This document shows positions 25,610 to 42,089 of a stretch of 64,000 bases of DNA, one piece after another. The translations under genes were made by a program, and so were the position numbers. A model generated the notes under the pieces. It saw nothing but the letters and a program-made list of their open reading frames with translations, was not told the origin of the DNA and did no database searches. The stretch is from Novosphingobium sp. RL4 (GTDB lineage Bacteria > Pseudomonadota > Alphaproteobacteria > Sphingomonadales > Sphingomonadaceae). Positions within the stretch are counted from its first letter, which is position 1. Every line of letters starts with the position of its first letter. Location: the NCBI RefSeq assembly GCF_035658495.1, contig NZ_CP141944.1, positions 522,001 to 586,000 on the forward strand, in the 5' to 3' direction.

Positions 25610-26154
25610 ACGGTCCCTTCCAGTTCGGCGCGCATTTCCGAGCCCTTGCGGAACACGCGTGCCAGAATGAACAGGATCAGCATCAGCAGCAGGCCGTTGC
25701 CCGAGATTCCGCCCATGCCCTCGAGATCGGTATGGCCTTCGCCGATCCGGTTGACCCACGCGCCGAGCCCGGAAAGCGGCAGGCCGATGAGCTGCACTAC
25801 GAGGCTGAGCCATGCCATCTGCGTGAGCCGCCGGGCATTGTCCGGCACGAAGGGGTCGCCCTCGCCCACGGTGCCGACGATGCGCTTGAGCAACTGAAAG
25901 ATCCGGAACAGGACGCCGCACAGGATCGCGGCAAAGACCAGGATACCGCTGACCGCCCAGAAGAACTGCGGCGTGACGAGCGGCATCTCCCGCGCAAGTT
26001 CGACCGAGATGTCGTTCTGGAAGAACAGCAGCAGCGGGATGGCCACAAGGCAGGCGGCGACGGCGATGGCCATCGTGGCCATCAGGAACCACAGTAGGCC
26101 CTTGGCGATGGCGAGCAGCGGATCGCGGGTGATCGAGTTCATGGTGGAAGGCAT
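25606..26154 (-). CDS. DUF2975 family membrane protein
   Basis: 182 residues with four hydrophobic spans (about 18-45, 68-90, 112-132 and 150-170). The segment LKRIVGTVGEGDPFVPDNARRL between spans two and three is the DUF2975 hallmark. Function is unknown; members pair with the small XRE regulator, overlapping it by four bases here, which suggests the membrane protein senses or modulates signalling to it. ATG 26154 is used; ATG 26142 is a possible alternative. Preceded by a 56-residue exported peptide gene 41 bases upstream. Confidence 0.9.
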   Translation of the reverse strand: MPSTMNSITRDPLLAIAKGLLWFLMATMAIAVAACLVAIPLLLFFQNDISVELAREMPLVTPQFFWAVSGILVFAAILCGVLFRIFQLLKRIVGTVGEGDPFVPDNARRLTQMAWLSLVVQLIGLPLSGLGAWVNRIGEGHTDLEGMGGISGNGLLLMLILFILARVFRKGSEMRAELEGTV

Positions 26155-26195
26155 TGTCCGGGTCCCCCTGGTTGTTCGTTCTGTGGTTCGCGAAA

Positions 26196-26366
26196 TTACA
26201 TCAGCGCCGGGGTGATCGGCGCCGCGAGCACGATCACGTCGTTTCCGGCGGTGGCGGCGGCTTCGGCGGGCGTGGAAACGGTGGGGAGCCAGAAGGCGGC
26301 CATGAGGACCGCGGCCAGGACAACGGCGAGAGGGCGTGAAGCCGATGAGGTGTTCGAGAGGGTCAT
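26196..26366 (-). CDS. 56-residue exported or membrane peptide heading the DUF2975/XRE operon
   Basis: 56 residues. A hydrophobic run (about residues 13-27, LAVVLAAVLMAAFWLP) precedes TVSTPAEAAATAG, which could be a signal peptidase site, leaving a mature peptide of only ~20 residues. ATG 26366 has a GGAG site eight bases upstream; a longer open frame extends upstream through the AT-rich operator and is rejected. The gene sits directly downstream of the palindromic repeats and 41 bases before DUF2975, so it is likely the first gene of the operon. No family recognised. Confidence 0.65.
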   Translation of the reverse strand: MTLSNTSSASRPLAVVLAAVLMAAFWLPTVSTPAEAAATAGNDVIVLAAPITPALM

Positions 26367-26387
26367 GTTCGTTCTCCGATATGCTTG

Positions 26388-26433
26388 ATATCGATATTCA
26401 ATAAGCGCGATTCGCCTTATCGTCAATCGATAA
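26388..26433 (-). promoter_or_regulatory. AT-rich inverted repeats, probable XRE operator
   Basis: ATATCGATAT (26388-26397) is a perfect 10-base palindrome; TTATCG-N5-CGATAA (26417-26433) is a perfect inverted repeat; a further TATCGA follows at 26434. All share TATCGAT-like half-sites and lie just upstream of the 56-residue gene in an AT-rich island within a GC-rich genome. Binding by the XRE protein encoded two genes downstream is inferred. Confidence 0.5.
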
Positions 26434-26531
26434 TATCGAAAAACAATATGTGCCTGATTGTATTTCGAGAAATCCGTCTTCCGCGACCGCTTGCGGGGCA
26501 AGGCCGGGCGGCGCCGGTGGCGGAGGCACGG

Positions 26532-26565
26532 AAAAGCGGGGCGACTCCCGAGGGAATCGCCCCGC
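26532..26565 (-). terminator. Rho-independent terminator
   Basis: GCGGGGCGA (26536-26544) pairs perfectly with TCGCCCCGC (26557-26565). On the minus strand it is followed by TTTTCC. It lies 44 bases past the stop of the 26609-27631 gene. Confidence 0.75.
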
Positions 26566-26608
26566 ATTGGGACCGGTCCGCCGCGCAGGGGTTACGGCGG
26601 AGTCGGCG

Positions 26609-27631
26609 TCAGGCGTCGACCGGTTCTTGTTGTTCGGCCCTGGAGGGTGGGGAGGGCTTGGTCGTGGGCCTGTAGGTGCGCCAGTCGAAAGGCTTGCCCT
26701 GGGTCTGCAGGTGCTCGCGGTGTTGCAGGATCAGCCGCGCGCGGCGCATCCGGGCCTTGTGCGAGGTGAACGGGTTTGCGGCGTCGGGCGGCGCGGCCAC
26801 CATGGTTTCGAGCAGGGCCTGACGGTCCTCGCCAAGCGGAACCGGGCCTTGCGCGGCGGGGATGGCGGTAGCGGCGGGCGGCGCAATCTCCGCGCCTCGC
26901 GGATGCACTGCCGTGGCGGGATAGGCCTCGATCTCGTCGGCGTAGTCCGGGCTGGTGTAGTCGGGGCTGGCGTAGTCCGGCTCGATCCGGTCCTGCCTGC
27001 GGCGCAGGGTCATGAGCGCGATCCCGGCGCCGGCCACGCCGAGCGCGGCGAGCAGACCGACGATGCCCTCCACCGGGAGGCGATCCGAGGCGGGGCTGTC
27101 ATTCGCGGCTTGCGGTGCGGCTGCGGGCGGAGGAGTGGCCGGGACATCGCCTGTCGTGGCCGGAGCCGGCGCCGCGTCCCCCTGTGCCAGGGCGCCGTCC
27201 CGCGCAGTTCCGGCATCGGATGCGGTGGGAACGCGGGTGGGTTCGGGCGGCGAACGGGTGACTGCGGTGGCGGCGCTCGTCGTGCGGGCCTGTCTGGTTG
27301 CGGGTTCGCGAGCCGGGGCCGCCTGTTCAGCCGGGGCGGCGACAGGAACAGCGGCGACAGGGACTGGCGTGGCCGCCTCTACGGCCGGCGGAGCGGGCGT
27401 ATCGGCCGCCGGTTCCGAGCCCAGATCCGGCAGGACAAGCGTCGGCACGGCCGAAGGTACGGCGGACGGCGGGGGCGCTGGCTCCGCCGGCACGGCAATT
27501 GTCGGTGCGGCTGCGTCGGGCAGTGGCGGTGATACCGCTTCCTGCGCGAAGGCAGGGGCGGAAGTGAACGCGAGGACGGCGGCAATCGCCGTAAGCGCGA
27601 CATGCGAGCGGGGGGCGTGAGCTTTTTCCAT
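26609..27631 (-). CDS. Pro/Ala-rich single-span membrane protein with signal peptide, unknown function
   Basis: 340 residues. Signal peptide at residues 1-29 (ALTAIAAVLAFTSAPAFAQ), then about 170 residues rich in Pro, Ala, Val and Thr, probably a disordered periplasmic linker, then one membrane span (about 210-232, IVGLLAALGVAGAGIALMTL), then a cytoplasmic tail with a degenerate triple repeat DYASPDY-TSPDY-ADE and a basic helix NPFTSHKARMRRARLILQHR. The C-terminal NPFTSHKAR block looks conserved and may be the working part. It is divergent from the rpoB transcript. I do not recognise the family. Confidence 0.7.
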   Translation of the reverse strand: MEKAHAPRSHVALTAIAAVLAFTSAPAFAQEAVSPPLPDAAAPTIAVPAEPAPPPSAVPSAVPTLVLPDLGSEPAADTPAPPAVEAATPVPVAAVPVAAPAEQAAPAREPATRQARTTSAATAVTRSPPEPTRVPTASDAGTARDGALAQGDAAPAPATTGDVPATPPPAAAPQAANDSPASDRLPVEGIVGLLAALGVAGAGIALMTLRRRQDRIEPDYASPDYTSPDYADEIEAYPATAVHPRGAEIAPPAATAIPAAQGPVPLGEDRQALLETMVAAPPDAANPFTSHKARMRRARLILQHREHLQTQGKPFDWRTYRPTTKPSPPSRAEQQEPVDA

Positions 27632-27889
27632 GCATGTCCAATGCGGGAAATGCGACGAAGTTACCCGACAACTTGTGAATTCGCGGCGAAACGAAGCAAA
27701 TAGGACGACGAATTGCTGGGTTGTGTGCGCATGATACTCATGAATGATTTTTTCCTAATAAATAACATTTCAAAATGAAAACGCGTTGTTCATTTGGCGT
27801 TCACGATTTTGGCATCTGTCGCCGCTGCCTTGATTGGTTGCGGCAATGGCCTTGTCGGCTCGTCATCTGTTTTCGGGGCGAGGCGGGGT

Positions 27890-27918
27890 TTGACACCATG
27901 GTCCCGCACTCCTATATG
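27890..27918 (+). promoter_or_regulatory. sigma-70-type promoter for rpoBC
   Basis: TTGACA at 27890-27895, a 17-base spacer, and TATATG at 27913-27918. This is the best -35/-10 pair in the 534-base gap before rpoB and predicts a leader of about 240 bases. The gap also contains an AT-rich block at 27700-27800. Confidence 0.7.
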
Positions 27919-27926
27919 ACGCCCTC

Positions 27927-28136
27927 GCTCGATCGCTTCGAGCAAGGCATGTCCATGCGCGGGGACATGCCCGGGAAGGAAGCGGAACGAGTTCATCTGA
28001 CGCAGAAGGCTGCTGGCCGCATCGGTAAAACCTCAGGGTTTCCGCGCGTGCCGTGCGGCCTTTTGGTGTTTCGGATAAGCGGACAAGACGTCCTCGCGAA
28101 GACGAAATTACTCGGGCCGGTCCTTTCGAATCGGCC
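27927..28136 (+). promoter_or_regulatory. structured 5' leader of rpoBC
   Basis: Downstream of the predicted start site are two adjacent perfect hairpins, GCTCGA/TCGAGC (27927-27943) and GGCATGTCC/GGACATGCC (27946-27971), then CCGCGCG/CGTGCGG with one G-U pair (about 28048-28064) followed by a short T-run, and GGGCCGGT/ATCGGCCC (about 28113-28136) just before the ribosome binding site. The arrangement suggests RNA-level control of rpoBC; no known leader class was recognised. Confidence 0.4.
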
Positions 28137-28165
28137 CTCAGAAGCGAAGAGGCAAAGACCAGGTC

Positions 28166-32317
<4,152 letters not shown>

Positions 32318-32324
32318 CGGGATC

Positions 32325-32348
32325 GGGCGGAGCCTTCGCGCTCCGCCC
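32325..32348 (+). other. intercistronic hairpin between rpoB and rpoC
   Basis: GGGCGGAGC (32325-32333) pairs perfectly with GCTCCGCCC (32340-32348), six-base loop, eight bases after the rpoB stop. No T-run follows, so it is more likely an RNA processing or stability element than a terminator. Confidence 0.45.
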
Positions 32349-32395
32349 TGCCTGCCCCGCGCCCAGAGAATTTACCCTCCAGAGGGACTGAAACT

Positions 32396-36691
<4,296 letters not shown>

Positions 36692-36721
36692 GCCTCTCCC
36701 CTCCCGCCACACAGGCAAACT

Positions 36722-36756
36722 AAAAGCCCCGCCGGATCGCTCCGGCGGGGCTTTTT
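36722..36756 (+). terminator. rpoBC terminator
   Basis: Perfect 15-base stem (AAAAGCCCCGCCGGA at 36722-36736 with its complement at 36741-36755), TCGC tetraloop, T-run to 36756. Because the left arm begins with A-run, it may also stop the convergent minus-strand gene. Confidence 0.95.
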
Positions 36757-36776
36757 GCTGGTCCGTCTGTCCGGGG

Positions 36777-38420
36777 TCAGGCGGTCTTGCGCCGCGCCGC
36801 CAGTTCCTCGGGCGAGGGAATGACCTTGCGCAAGTCGGCGATGACGGCATCGGCATCGAGATAGCTGCCGGACATCATCCCCGCATCGCCGGGATTGCCG
36901 AAGCGGACGATGCCGCTTTGCGGACGGTTGGGCAGGGAGAGGTAGATGAAGCCGCTGAACCCCCTGGCCTTGGCCAGAAGCGCGCTGTGGAGCAGCAAGG
37001 CTTCGGGCTGGGTCATCGCATCGGACCAGATATTGACCACGTAGAACTTCGAATTCCTGATCGGCTCCTTGGCGATCAGTTTCGATTTCTGCGCGTTCCA
37101 GACGTCCTTGCTGAGGCGCTCGTAGTCCTTGATCTGCGCGTAAGGCAGGATGTAGGTGAACAGCGTCCGGTTGTTGCCGTCCGTTTCGAGCAGCTTGGCC
37201 ATCTCGTTCTTCTCTCGCAGGGCCCAGATCTGCTCGGGAGTCTGGGCCAGCGATCCGAAGAGCTGTTCGGGCTTTGCATCCTTCCTGAGCATGGCATTGG
37301 TGGCCAGAAGGGCGCCGAAGCTGGGCGAGAGCCATTGCGAGCGGGCTGCGAAATTGCGGCGGGCGTCGTCGACCTTGCCGTCATGGGCGAGCAGCAGGAT
37401 ATCGTAGAGGTCGAGACGCTCGACGATGGCCGACTGGTTCTCCTCCGGTTTTCCCTTGGCTATCAGGGCGTCCATGTTTTCGCGGGCCTTCTTCGCCCGT
37501 TCGGCCGCCAATGCCCAGTTTCCGGCCAGTGCATGGGAGATGGCGGCGTTGGCGAGTGGCCAGGAACGCTGTGTATCGCCGTCGAGTTCCGTGAGGAAGC
37601 CGATCGTCTCGTCGCGCAGCACGGCAGCTTCGGAGAAGCGTCCCACTTCGTCGAGACGGTCAGCCAGGGCCACGCCGAAAACGCCGGAAATCCGGCTCAT
37701 GTTGCGATAGTACTGCTCTTCCTCGGTGCTCATGCTGCGCTGGAAGGAGCTATAGGGCCGCGTCGAAATGCCGGCGTAGAAGCTGTAAGGCATGGCCAGC
37801 GCGTTGCGCAGGCTGACCTGACGGGCCTCGGCAGGTTGACCCAGGCGCAGCAGGGCCTGGGATTCGAGGAGGTTGAAGGAAAGCCCCATCGAACGGTCGA
37901 AGTAGGAATTGCCGATCAGCCCCAGCGCCTGCGCCTCTCCCCGCGCCTTGGCGACATCGGCAAGCGCCGCCTTGTAGTCCTTGGCTTCGAACTGGTGGAC
38001 TGCCCGGGCGAGGATCAGCGGCAGGCGGCGCAGGCCGTTGGTTTCCTCTTTGGGATCGTCGAGCAGCTTGCTGCAGGCCGCCACGCCGCGTTCGGCAAGC
38101 AGCCGCTTCGAGGGATTGCCAGCCTCGGGCGGAGGGGCGAACAGGGCCAGTAGCGTGACCGCGCCCAGAAGCCGCGCAAAGCTTTCCGCGCCGGTGATGT
38201 TGTTGGGTTGGCCGTCGCACCGCAGATAGAGCGAGCCGTATTTCTTCACGTCCTCGGGAAGGACGGACAGCGGATCGGCAGGTCCCTTGTCCCTGGTGTC
38301 GTTGATCGTCGGAGCCGGCGGTGCGATGCTGCCCGCATCGAGCGCCGTTTGAGCCGTTGCGCTCGTCGTGCAGACGAGCGCGGTCGCCAGCAGCAGGGCT
38401 GCCGAAGCCTTTGATTTCAA
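36777..38420 (-). CDS. exported protein with helical-repeat character, unknown function
   Basis: 547 residues. A TTG start at 38420 is preferred: it follows AAGGGGGA and gives a clean signal peptide (KSKASAALLLATALVCTTSATAQ). The open frame runs on to 38555 but that part is not signal-like. The mature protein is rich in helical segments with A-X-X-L-X-R/AEA patterns (for example ALADVAKARGEAQALG, LALADRLDEVGRFSEAAVL-like stretches), suggesting TPR-type repeats. The last 80 residues (NSKFYVVNIWSDAMTQPEAL, then GFSGFIYLSLPNRPQSGIVR) appear more globular. No family recognised. Convergent with rpoC. Confidence 0.7.
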   Translation of the reverse strand: MKSKASAALLLATALVCTTSATAQTALDAGSIAPPAPTINDTRDKGPADPLSVLPEDVKKYGSLYLRCDGQPNNITGAESFARLLGAVTLLALFAPPPEAGNPSKRLLAERGVAACSKLLDDPKEETNGLRRLPLILARAVHQFEAKDYKAALADVAKARGEAQALGLIGNSYFDRSMGLSFNLLESQALLRLGQPAEARQVSLRNALAMPYSFYAGISTRPYSSFQRSMSTEEEQYYRNMSRISGVFGVALADRLDEVGRFSEAAVLRDETIGFLTELDGDTQRSWPLANAAISHALAGNWALAAERAKKARENMDALIAKGKPEENQSAIVERLDLYDILLLAHDGKVDDARRNFAARSQWLSPSFGALLATNAMLRKDAKPEQLFGSLAQTPEQIWALREKNEMAKLLETDGNNRTLFTYILPYAQIKDYERLSKDVWNAQKSKLIAKEPIRNSKFYVVNIWSDAMTQPEALLLHSALLAKARGFSGFIYLSLPNRPQSGIVRFGNPGDAGMMSGSYLDADAVIADLRKVIPSPEELAARRKTA

Positions 38421-38631
38421 GATTTCCCCCTTTTGTAGTCGCGGCCACTGGATAACGCTGGGGCTGGGGATACGGCAAGACGCAAGAAGGCGCGCGCGGA
38501 CGCAGAGCGGGGCGCTGTGTTCGACGGGGCGCGGAATCCGTCCGACCTGCGACATGGCCCCGCCGCGCCGGCGCCGCTAGAAAGGCGCCATCCCGCTCAG
38601 GCAAAGCACTTTGGCAAGGCATGTACAGGTT

Positions 38632-38733
38632 ATGAGCAGCCCCGAATCGAAACTCGTCCCGGCCGTCATGGCCTCGATCATTGCCATGGCCACTTTCGTG
38701 GTCTGGTCCGGGTTCTCGGGGCTGGGCGCCTGA
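38632..38733 (+). CDS. 33-residue single-span membrane peptide (candidate)
   Basis: Too short for usual gene finders. MSSPESKLVPAVMASIIAMA continues with TFVVWSGFSGLGA and stop. One hydrophobic span (residues 9-26). Third positions are mostly G/C after the first codons. A weak AGG lies ten bases upstream. It points at ispG tail-to-tail with a perfect hairpin between. Small subunits of membrane complexes look like this, but no partner is in the window. Confidence 0.4.
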   Translation: MSSPESKLVPAVMASIIAMATFVVWSGFSGLGA

Positions 38734-38753
38734 TCCGGCACCGTTGATGCAGG

Positions 38754-38780
38754 TTGTCGCGCCCCTTGGGAGCGCGACAA
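38754..38780. terminator. hairpin between the 33-residue ORF and ispG
   Basis: TTGTCGCGC (38754-38762) pairs perfectly with GCGCGACAA (38772-38780), nine-base loop, directly after the ispG stop on the minus strand. No long T-run. Confidence 0.5.
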
Positions 38781-38787
38781 TGCGGGC

Positions 38788-39915
38788 TTACTCCGCCGCC
38801 TGAGCCTCGGCCGCGTTGGCGGCTTCGATCTCGGCAGCCTTGGCTTCCACCAGCCTCACGATGTGGTCGAGCATTTCCTCGGACTGCACGACGTGGTCGG
38901 TCACGCCCGAGAGATAGACCATGTGCTTGCCGTTGCCGCCGCCGGTGAGGCCGATGTCGGTCTCGCGCGCTTCGCCCGGGCCGTTCACCACGCAGCCGAG
39001 CACGGACAGTGAGATCGGCGTCTTGATGTGCTGGAGGCGGTCTTCCAGCGCCTCCACCGTGCGGATCACGTCGAACCCCTGGCGGGCGCACGACGGGCAG
39101 GAGACGACGCGCACGCCGCGCGTGCGCAGGCCCAGCGCCTTGAGCATCTCGAAGCCGACGCGGACTTCCTCTTCCGGCTCGGCTGAGAGTGAGACGCGCA
39201 GGGTGTCGCCAATCCCGGACCAGAGCAGCATGCCCATGCCGATCGAGGATTTCACGGTGCCGCCGATCAGCCCGCCCGCCTCGGTGATGCCAAGGTGCAG
39301 GGGGCAGTCCACCGCGTCTGCAAGCCCTTGATAGGCGGCCACGGCGAGGAACACGTCGCTGGCCTTCACCGCCACCTTGTACTCGTGGAAATCGTGGTCC
39401 TGAAGCAGCTTGATATGGTCGAGCGCCGATTCGACCAGCGCTTCGGGGCAGGGCTCGCCGTATTTTTCCAGCAGGTCCTTTTCGAGGCTGCCCGCATTCA
39501 CGCCGATGCGGATCGCGCAGCCGTTGGCCTTGGCGGCACGCACCACTTCGGCCACGCGGTCGGACGAGCCGATGTTGCCGGGGTTGATGCGCAGGCACGC
39601 GGCGCCGGCATCTGCCGCTTCAAGGGCGCGCTTGTAGTGGAAATGGATGTCCGCGATCAGCGGAACGCGGGACGCTCGCACGATTTCGCGCATCGCTGCC
39701 GTGCTTTCCACATCGGGGCAGGAGACGCGGATGAGATCGGCCCCGGCATCCTCGCAGCGGCGGATCTGGTCGATCGTCGCCCCGGCGTCGGAGGTCAGGG
39801 TGTTGGTCATGGTCTGCACCGTGATCGGGGCATCGCCGCCGACGGGTACATTGCCGACCATGATCTGGCGGCTCTTGCGGCGTTCGATATCGCGCCAGGG
39901 ACGTATGGAAGACAT
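38788..39915 (-). CDS. ispG: 4-hydroxy-3-methylbut-2-en-1-yl diphosphate synthase IspG (GcpE)
   Basis: 375 residues. Catalyses the penultimate step of the MEP isoprenoid pathway using a [4Fe-4S] cluster. The TIM-barrel part has [30 protein letters not shown] and LRINPGNIG; the C-terminal cluster-binding part has [13 protein letters not shown] (Cys-X2-Cys) and [17 protein letters not shown] (third Cys and catalytic Glu). ATG 39915 gives [15 protein letters not shown], typical of alphaproteobacteria. A 170-base gap separates it from the divergent zntB. Confidence 0.97.
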   Translation of the reverse strand: MSSIRPWRDIERRKSRQIMVGNVPVGGDAPITVQTMTNTLTSDAGATIDQIRRCEDAGADLIRVSCPDVESTAAMREIVRASRVPLIADIHFHYKRALEAADAGAACLRINPGNIGSSDRVAEVVRAAKANGCAIRIGVNAGSLEKDLLEKYGEPCPEALVESALDHIKLLQDHDFHEYKVAVKASDVFLAVAAYQGLADAVDCPLHLGITEAGGLIGGTVKSSIGMGMLLWSGIGDTLRVSLSAEPEEEVRVGFEMLKALGLRTRGVRVVSCPSCARQGFDVIRTVEALEDRLQHIKTPISLSVLGCVVNGPGEARETDIGLTGGGNGKHMVYLSGVTDHVVQSEEMLDHIVRLVEAKAAEIEAANAAEAQAAE

Positions 39916-40085
39916 GGCGCCCCCTATAGGCGCTTGCGGGCGTGGTTTGAAGCACGATTGCGCGGGCGGCGATAAGCCTTTCGGCTTTCGATGCAGGACC
40001 GGGGGCAGATGGGCTTGCCACCGGTTTCGCGGCGGATATCGCCAGGGCCTTTTGCGGCCCAGGGATTTCGGGCATCAGGGCCGGC

Positions 40086-41096
40086 ATGAAGGAAGAAGTC
40101 CTGAACGATGACAGCGGCGCGCACCTGCCCCTGCTGTTCGGCCGCGTGCTCGATGGCGAAGGCGGAGGCCGGCCGATCGACTGGGACGAAGTGCAGCGCT
40201 GGCATCCCACTGCCGCCGAACCGGTGCTGTGGATTCACCTGCTGCGCACGCACCTGGGCGTGCAGGAATGGCTGGAAGACTGGCTGGAACTGACCGAGCC
40301 GACCGCCGAACTGCTCACCAGCGACGCCACCCGGCCGCGTGCGTTCCGCGAGGGCCATTCGCTGGTCGCCACCTTGCGCGGCATCAACTTCAATCCGGGC
40401 GCGGAGCCGGAGGACATGGTCTCCATGCAGCTCTGGAGCGATGGCGTCCGCGTCGTCACCCTGCGCCGCCTGCCGCTCCAGACCCCGCGCATCGTCTGCA
40501 ACGAGATCGACAGCGGGATGGGGCCGAACGATGCCGGCGCGCTCGTCACCGCGCTGACCGAGCACATGATCGACCGCATGAGCCACTCGATCATCGACAT
40601 GAACGACATGATCGACGAACTGGAAGACGAGACGATCGGCAACGATACCGGGGAGATGCTGGACAAGATCGTGGCGGTTCGCCGCAACTGCCTGGCGCTC
40701 AAGCGGCACATGTCCCCCCAGCACGAGGCACTGACCAGCATCGCCAACAGCGCGCCTGCCTGGTTCGAGGAGCACGACCGGCGCGAGATCGCCGAGACCA
40801 TCGCCCGGCTGCGCCGCCATCTCGACGATCTCGACATCAGCAAGGAAAGCGCCGTGGTCCTGCAGGACGATATCCGCGCCCGTGCCGCCGCCAATACGCA
40901 GAAGACGCAGTACCTGCTGACGATCGTGGCCGGAATCTTCCTGCCGCTCAGCTTCATCACCGGGCTGCTGGGCATCAACGTGGGGGACATTCCGCTGGCC
41001 GCGCCGGGCTCTCACGGGTTCTGGATCATCGTCCTGATGTGCCTGTGCATCTTTGCGGCGGAGATCATGGTGGCGCGCCGGCTCAAGTGGCTTTGA
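40086..41096 (+). CDS. zntB: CorA-family zinc transporter ZntB
   Basis: 336 residues. A large cytoplasmic N-terminal domain (1-270) ends in a long helix, followed by two membrane spans (about 280-300, YLLTIVAGIFLPLSFITGLLG, and 310-332). The GxN selectivity motif is in GLLGINVGDIPLA, the ZntB form rather than the CorA GMN. It moves Zn2+ or other divalent cations through a pentameric pore. ATG 40086 is used. Convergent with the GNAT gene at 41110. Confidence 0.9.
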   Translation: MKEEVLNDDSGAHLPLLFGRVLDGEGGGRPIDWDEVQRWHPTAAEPVLWIHLLRTHLGVQEWLEDWLELTEPTAELLTSDATRPRAFREGHSLVATLRGINFNPGAEPEDMVSMQLWSDGVRVVTLRRLPLQTPRIVCNEIDSGMGPNDAGALVTALTEHMIDRMSHSIIDMNDMIDELEDETIGNDTGEMLDKIVAVRRNCLALKRHMSPQHEALTSIANSAPAWFEEHDRREIAETIARLRRHLDDLDISKESAVVLQDDIRARAAANTQKTQYLLTIVAGIFLPLSFITGLLGINVGDIPLAAPGSHGFWIIVLMCLCIFAAEIMVARRLKWL

Positions 41097-41109
41097 AGCG
41101 CGCCGGCCC

Positions 41110-41622
41110 TCACATCATGCGGGCGAACAGGAATTCCTCGTCGCGCTGCTCGCCGACCATGAAGTGGATGTCGGCAACCTTGCCGAAGCCGTAGCGGGCA
41201 TAGAACTTCTGCGCGCCCTCGTTGCCGCTCCATACGGAGAGCTGCACTTCGTCAGCGGCGCGTTCCCGCGCGAGGTCGAGCGCCCAGTCCATCAGGCTGG
41301 CGCCGATGCCCTGCCCGGTGGCCTCGGGATCGGTATAGAGCTGCTTGAGTTCGATGACCGCGCCGCCGCGCGCATGTTCGGGCCAGCCGCAGTCCAGCAC
41401 CATCTTGCAATAGCCCAGTAGCCGGTCTTCCTCGACCGCCAGCATGATACGCATCCCGGGATCGGCGATTTCCTTGGCGACTTTCGCCTCGCTGTGCGAA
41501 TCCTCGAGGAAATTGGCGAGATCCTCGGGCGTGTACATGTGCCCGAACTTCACCACGAAGCTGCGCCTGCCGAGATCGGCGAGTGCGGCGGCATCCTCGG
41601 CGGTGGCGGGGCGCAGGTTCAT
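41110..41622 (-). CDS. GNAT family N-acetyltransferase
   Basis: 170 residues. Acetyl-CoA site LKQLYTDPEATGQGIGASLM (motif A, Q-X-X-G-X-G/A near residues 95-114) and the C-terminal AQKFYARYGF motif B. The substrate is unknown. ATG 41622 shares one base with the stop of the preceding gene (TGATG), so the two GNAT genes are translationally coupled. Last gene of the overlapping eight-gene operon starting at 48373. Confidence 0.88.
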   Translation of the reverse strand: MNLRPATAEDAAALADLGRRSFVVKFGHMYTPEDLANFLEDSHSEAKVAKEIADPGMRIMLAVEEDRLLGYCKMVLDCGWPEHARGGAVIELKQLYTDPEATGQGIGASLMDWALDLARERAADEVQLSVWSGNEGAQKFYARYGFGKVADIHFMVGEQRDEEFLFARMM

Positions 41623-42089
41623 CACAGTTCCTTGGTCATGCAGATCGAGAACGGATCGGGGCGGTAGCCTCCGAAAGGTTCGCATTCGGTGAAGCCGTTG
41701 GCGCGGTAGAGGCCGTGCGCGGCGTGGAAGGGTTCGGGGCGCCCGGTTTCCAGGCTCACGCGCGCATAGCCGCGCGCCCGGGCTTCGTCGAGAAGGCGCA
41801 GCAGGATCGCCTTGCCGGCGCCCCGGCCCCGATAATCGGGCGCGGCGCGCATCGACTTCAGCTCGCCGTGCCCCTCGCCGAGATGCTTGATCGCCCCGCA
41901 TCCGGCCAGGCGCTCGCCGTCCCATGCCGAGAAGAACGTCACGTCCGGCTGGCGCAGGCGTTCGGCGGGCATGGCGTGCACGCTTTCGGGCGGCGACCAC
42001 TGGTGCATTTCATCGAGATGGAGCTGAAGCAGGCCGAGCACCTCGTGCCCGGTCAAGTCGTCCTCGACGATGGTGAAATGGAGAGTCAT
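41622..42089 (-). CDS. GNAT family N-acetyltransferase
   Basis: 155 residues. LKSMRAAPDYRGRGAGKAIL is motif A with the R-X-X-G-X-G pyrophosphate loop; HGLYRANGFTECEPF is motif B. The N-terminal part (ESVHAMPAERL, then VTFFSAWDGERLAGCGAI) is as in YhbS/ElaA-like members. It overlaps the RDD gene by four bases (ATGA). Substrate unknown; it may have been captured into the operon without functional link. Confidence 0.88.
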   Translation of the reverse strand: MTLHFTIVEDDLTGHEVLGLLQLHLDEMHQWSPPESVHAMPAERLRQPDVTFFSAWDGERLAGCGAIKHLGEGHGELKSMRAAPDYRGRGAGKAILLRLLDEARARGYARVSLETGRPEPFHAAHGLYRANGFTECEPFGGYRPDPFSICMTKEL

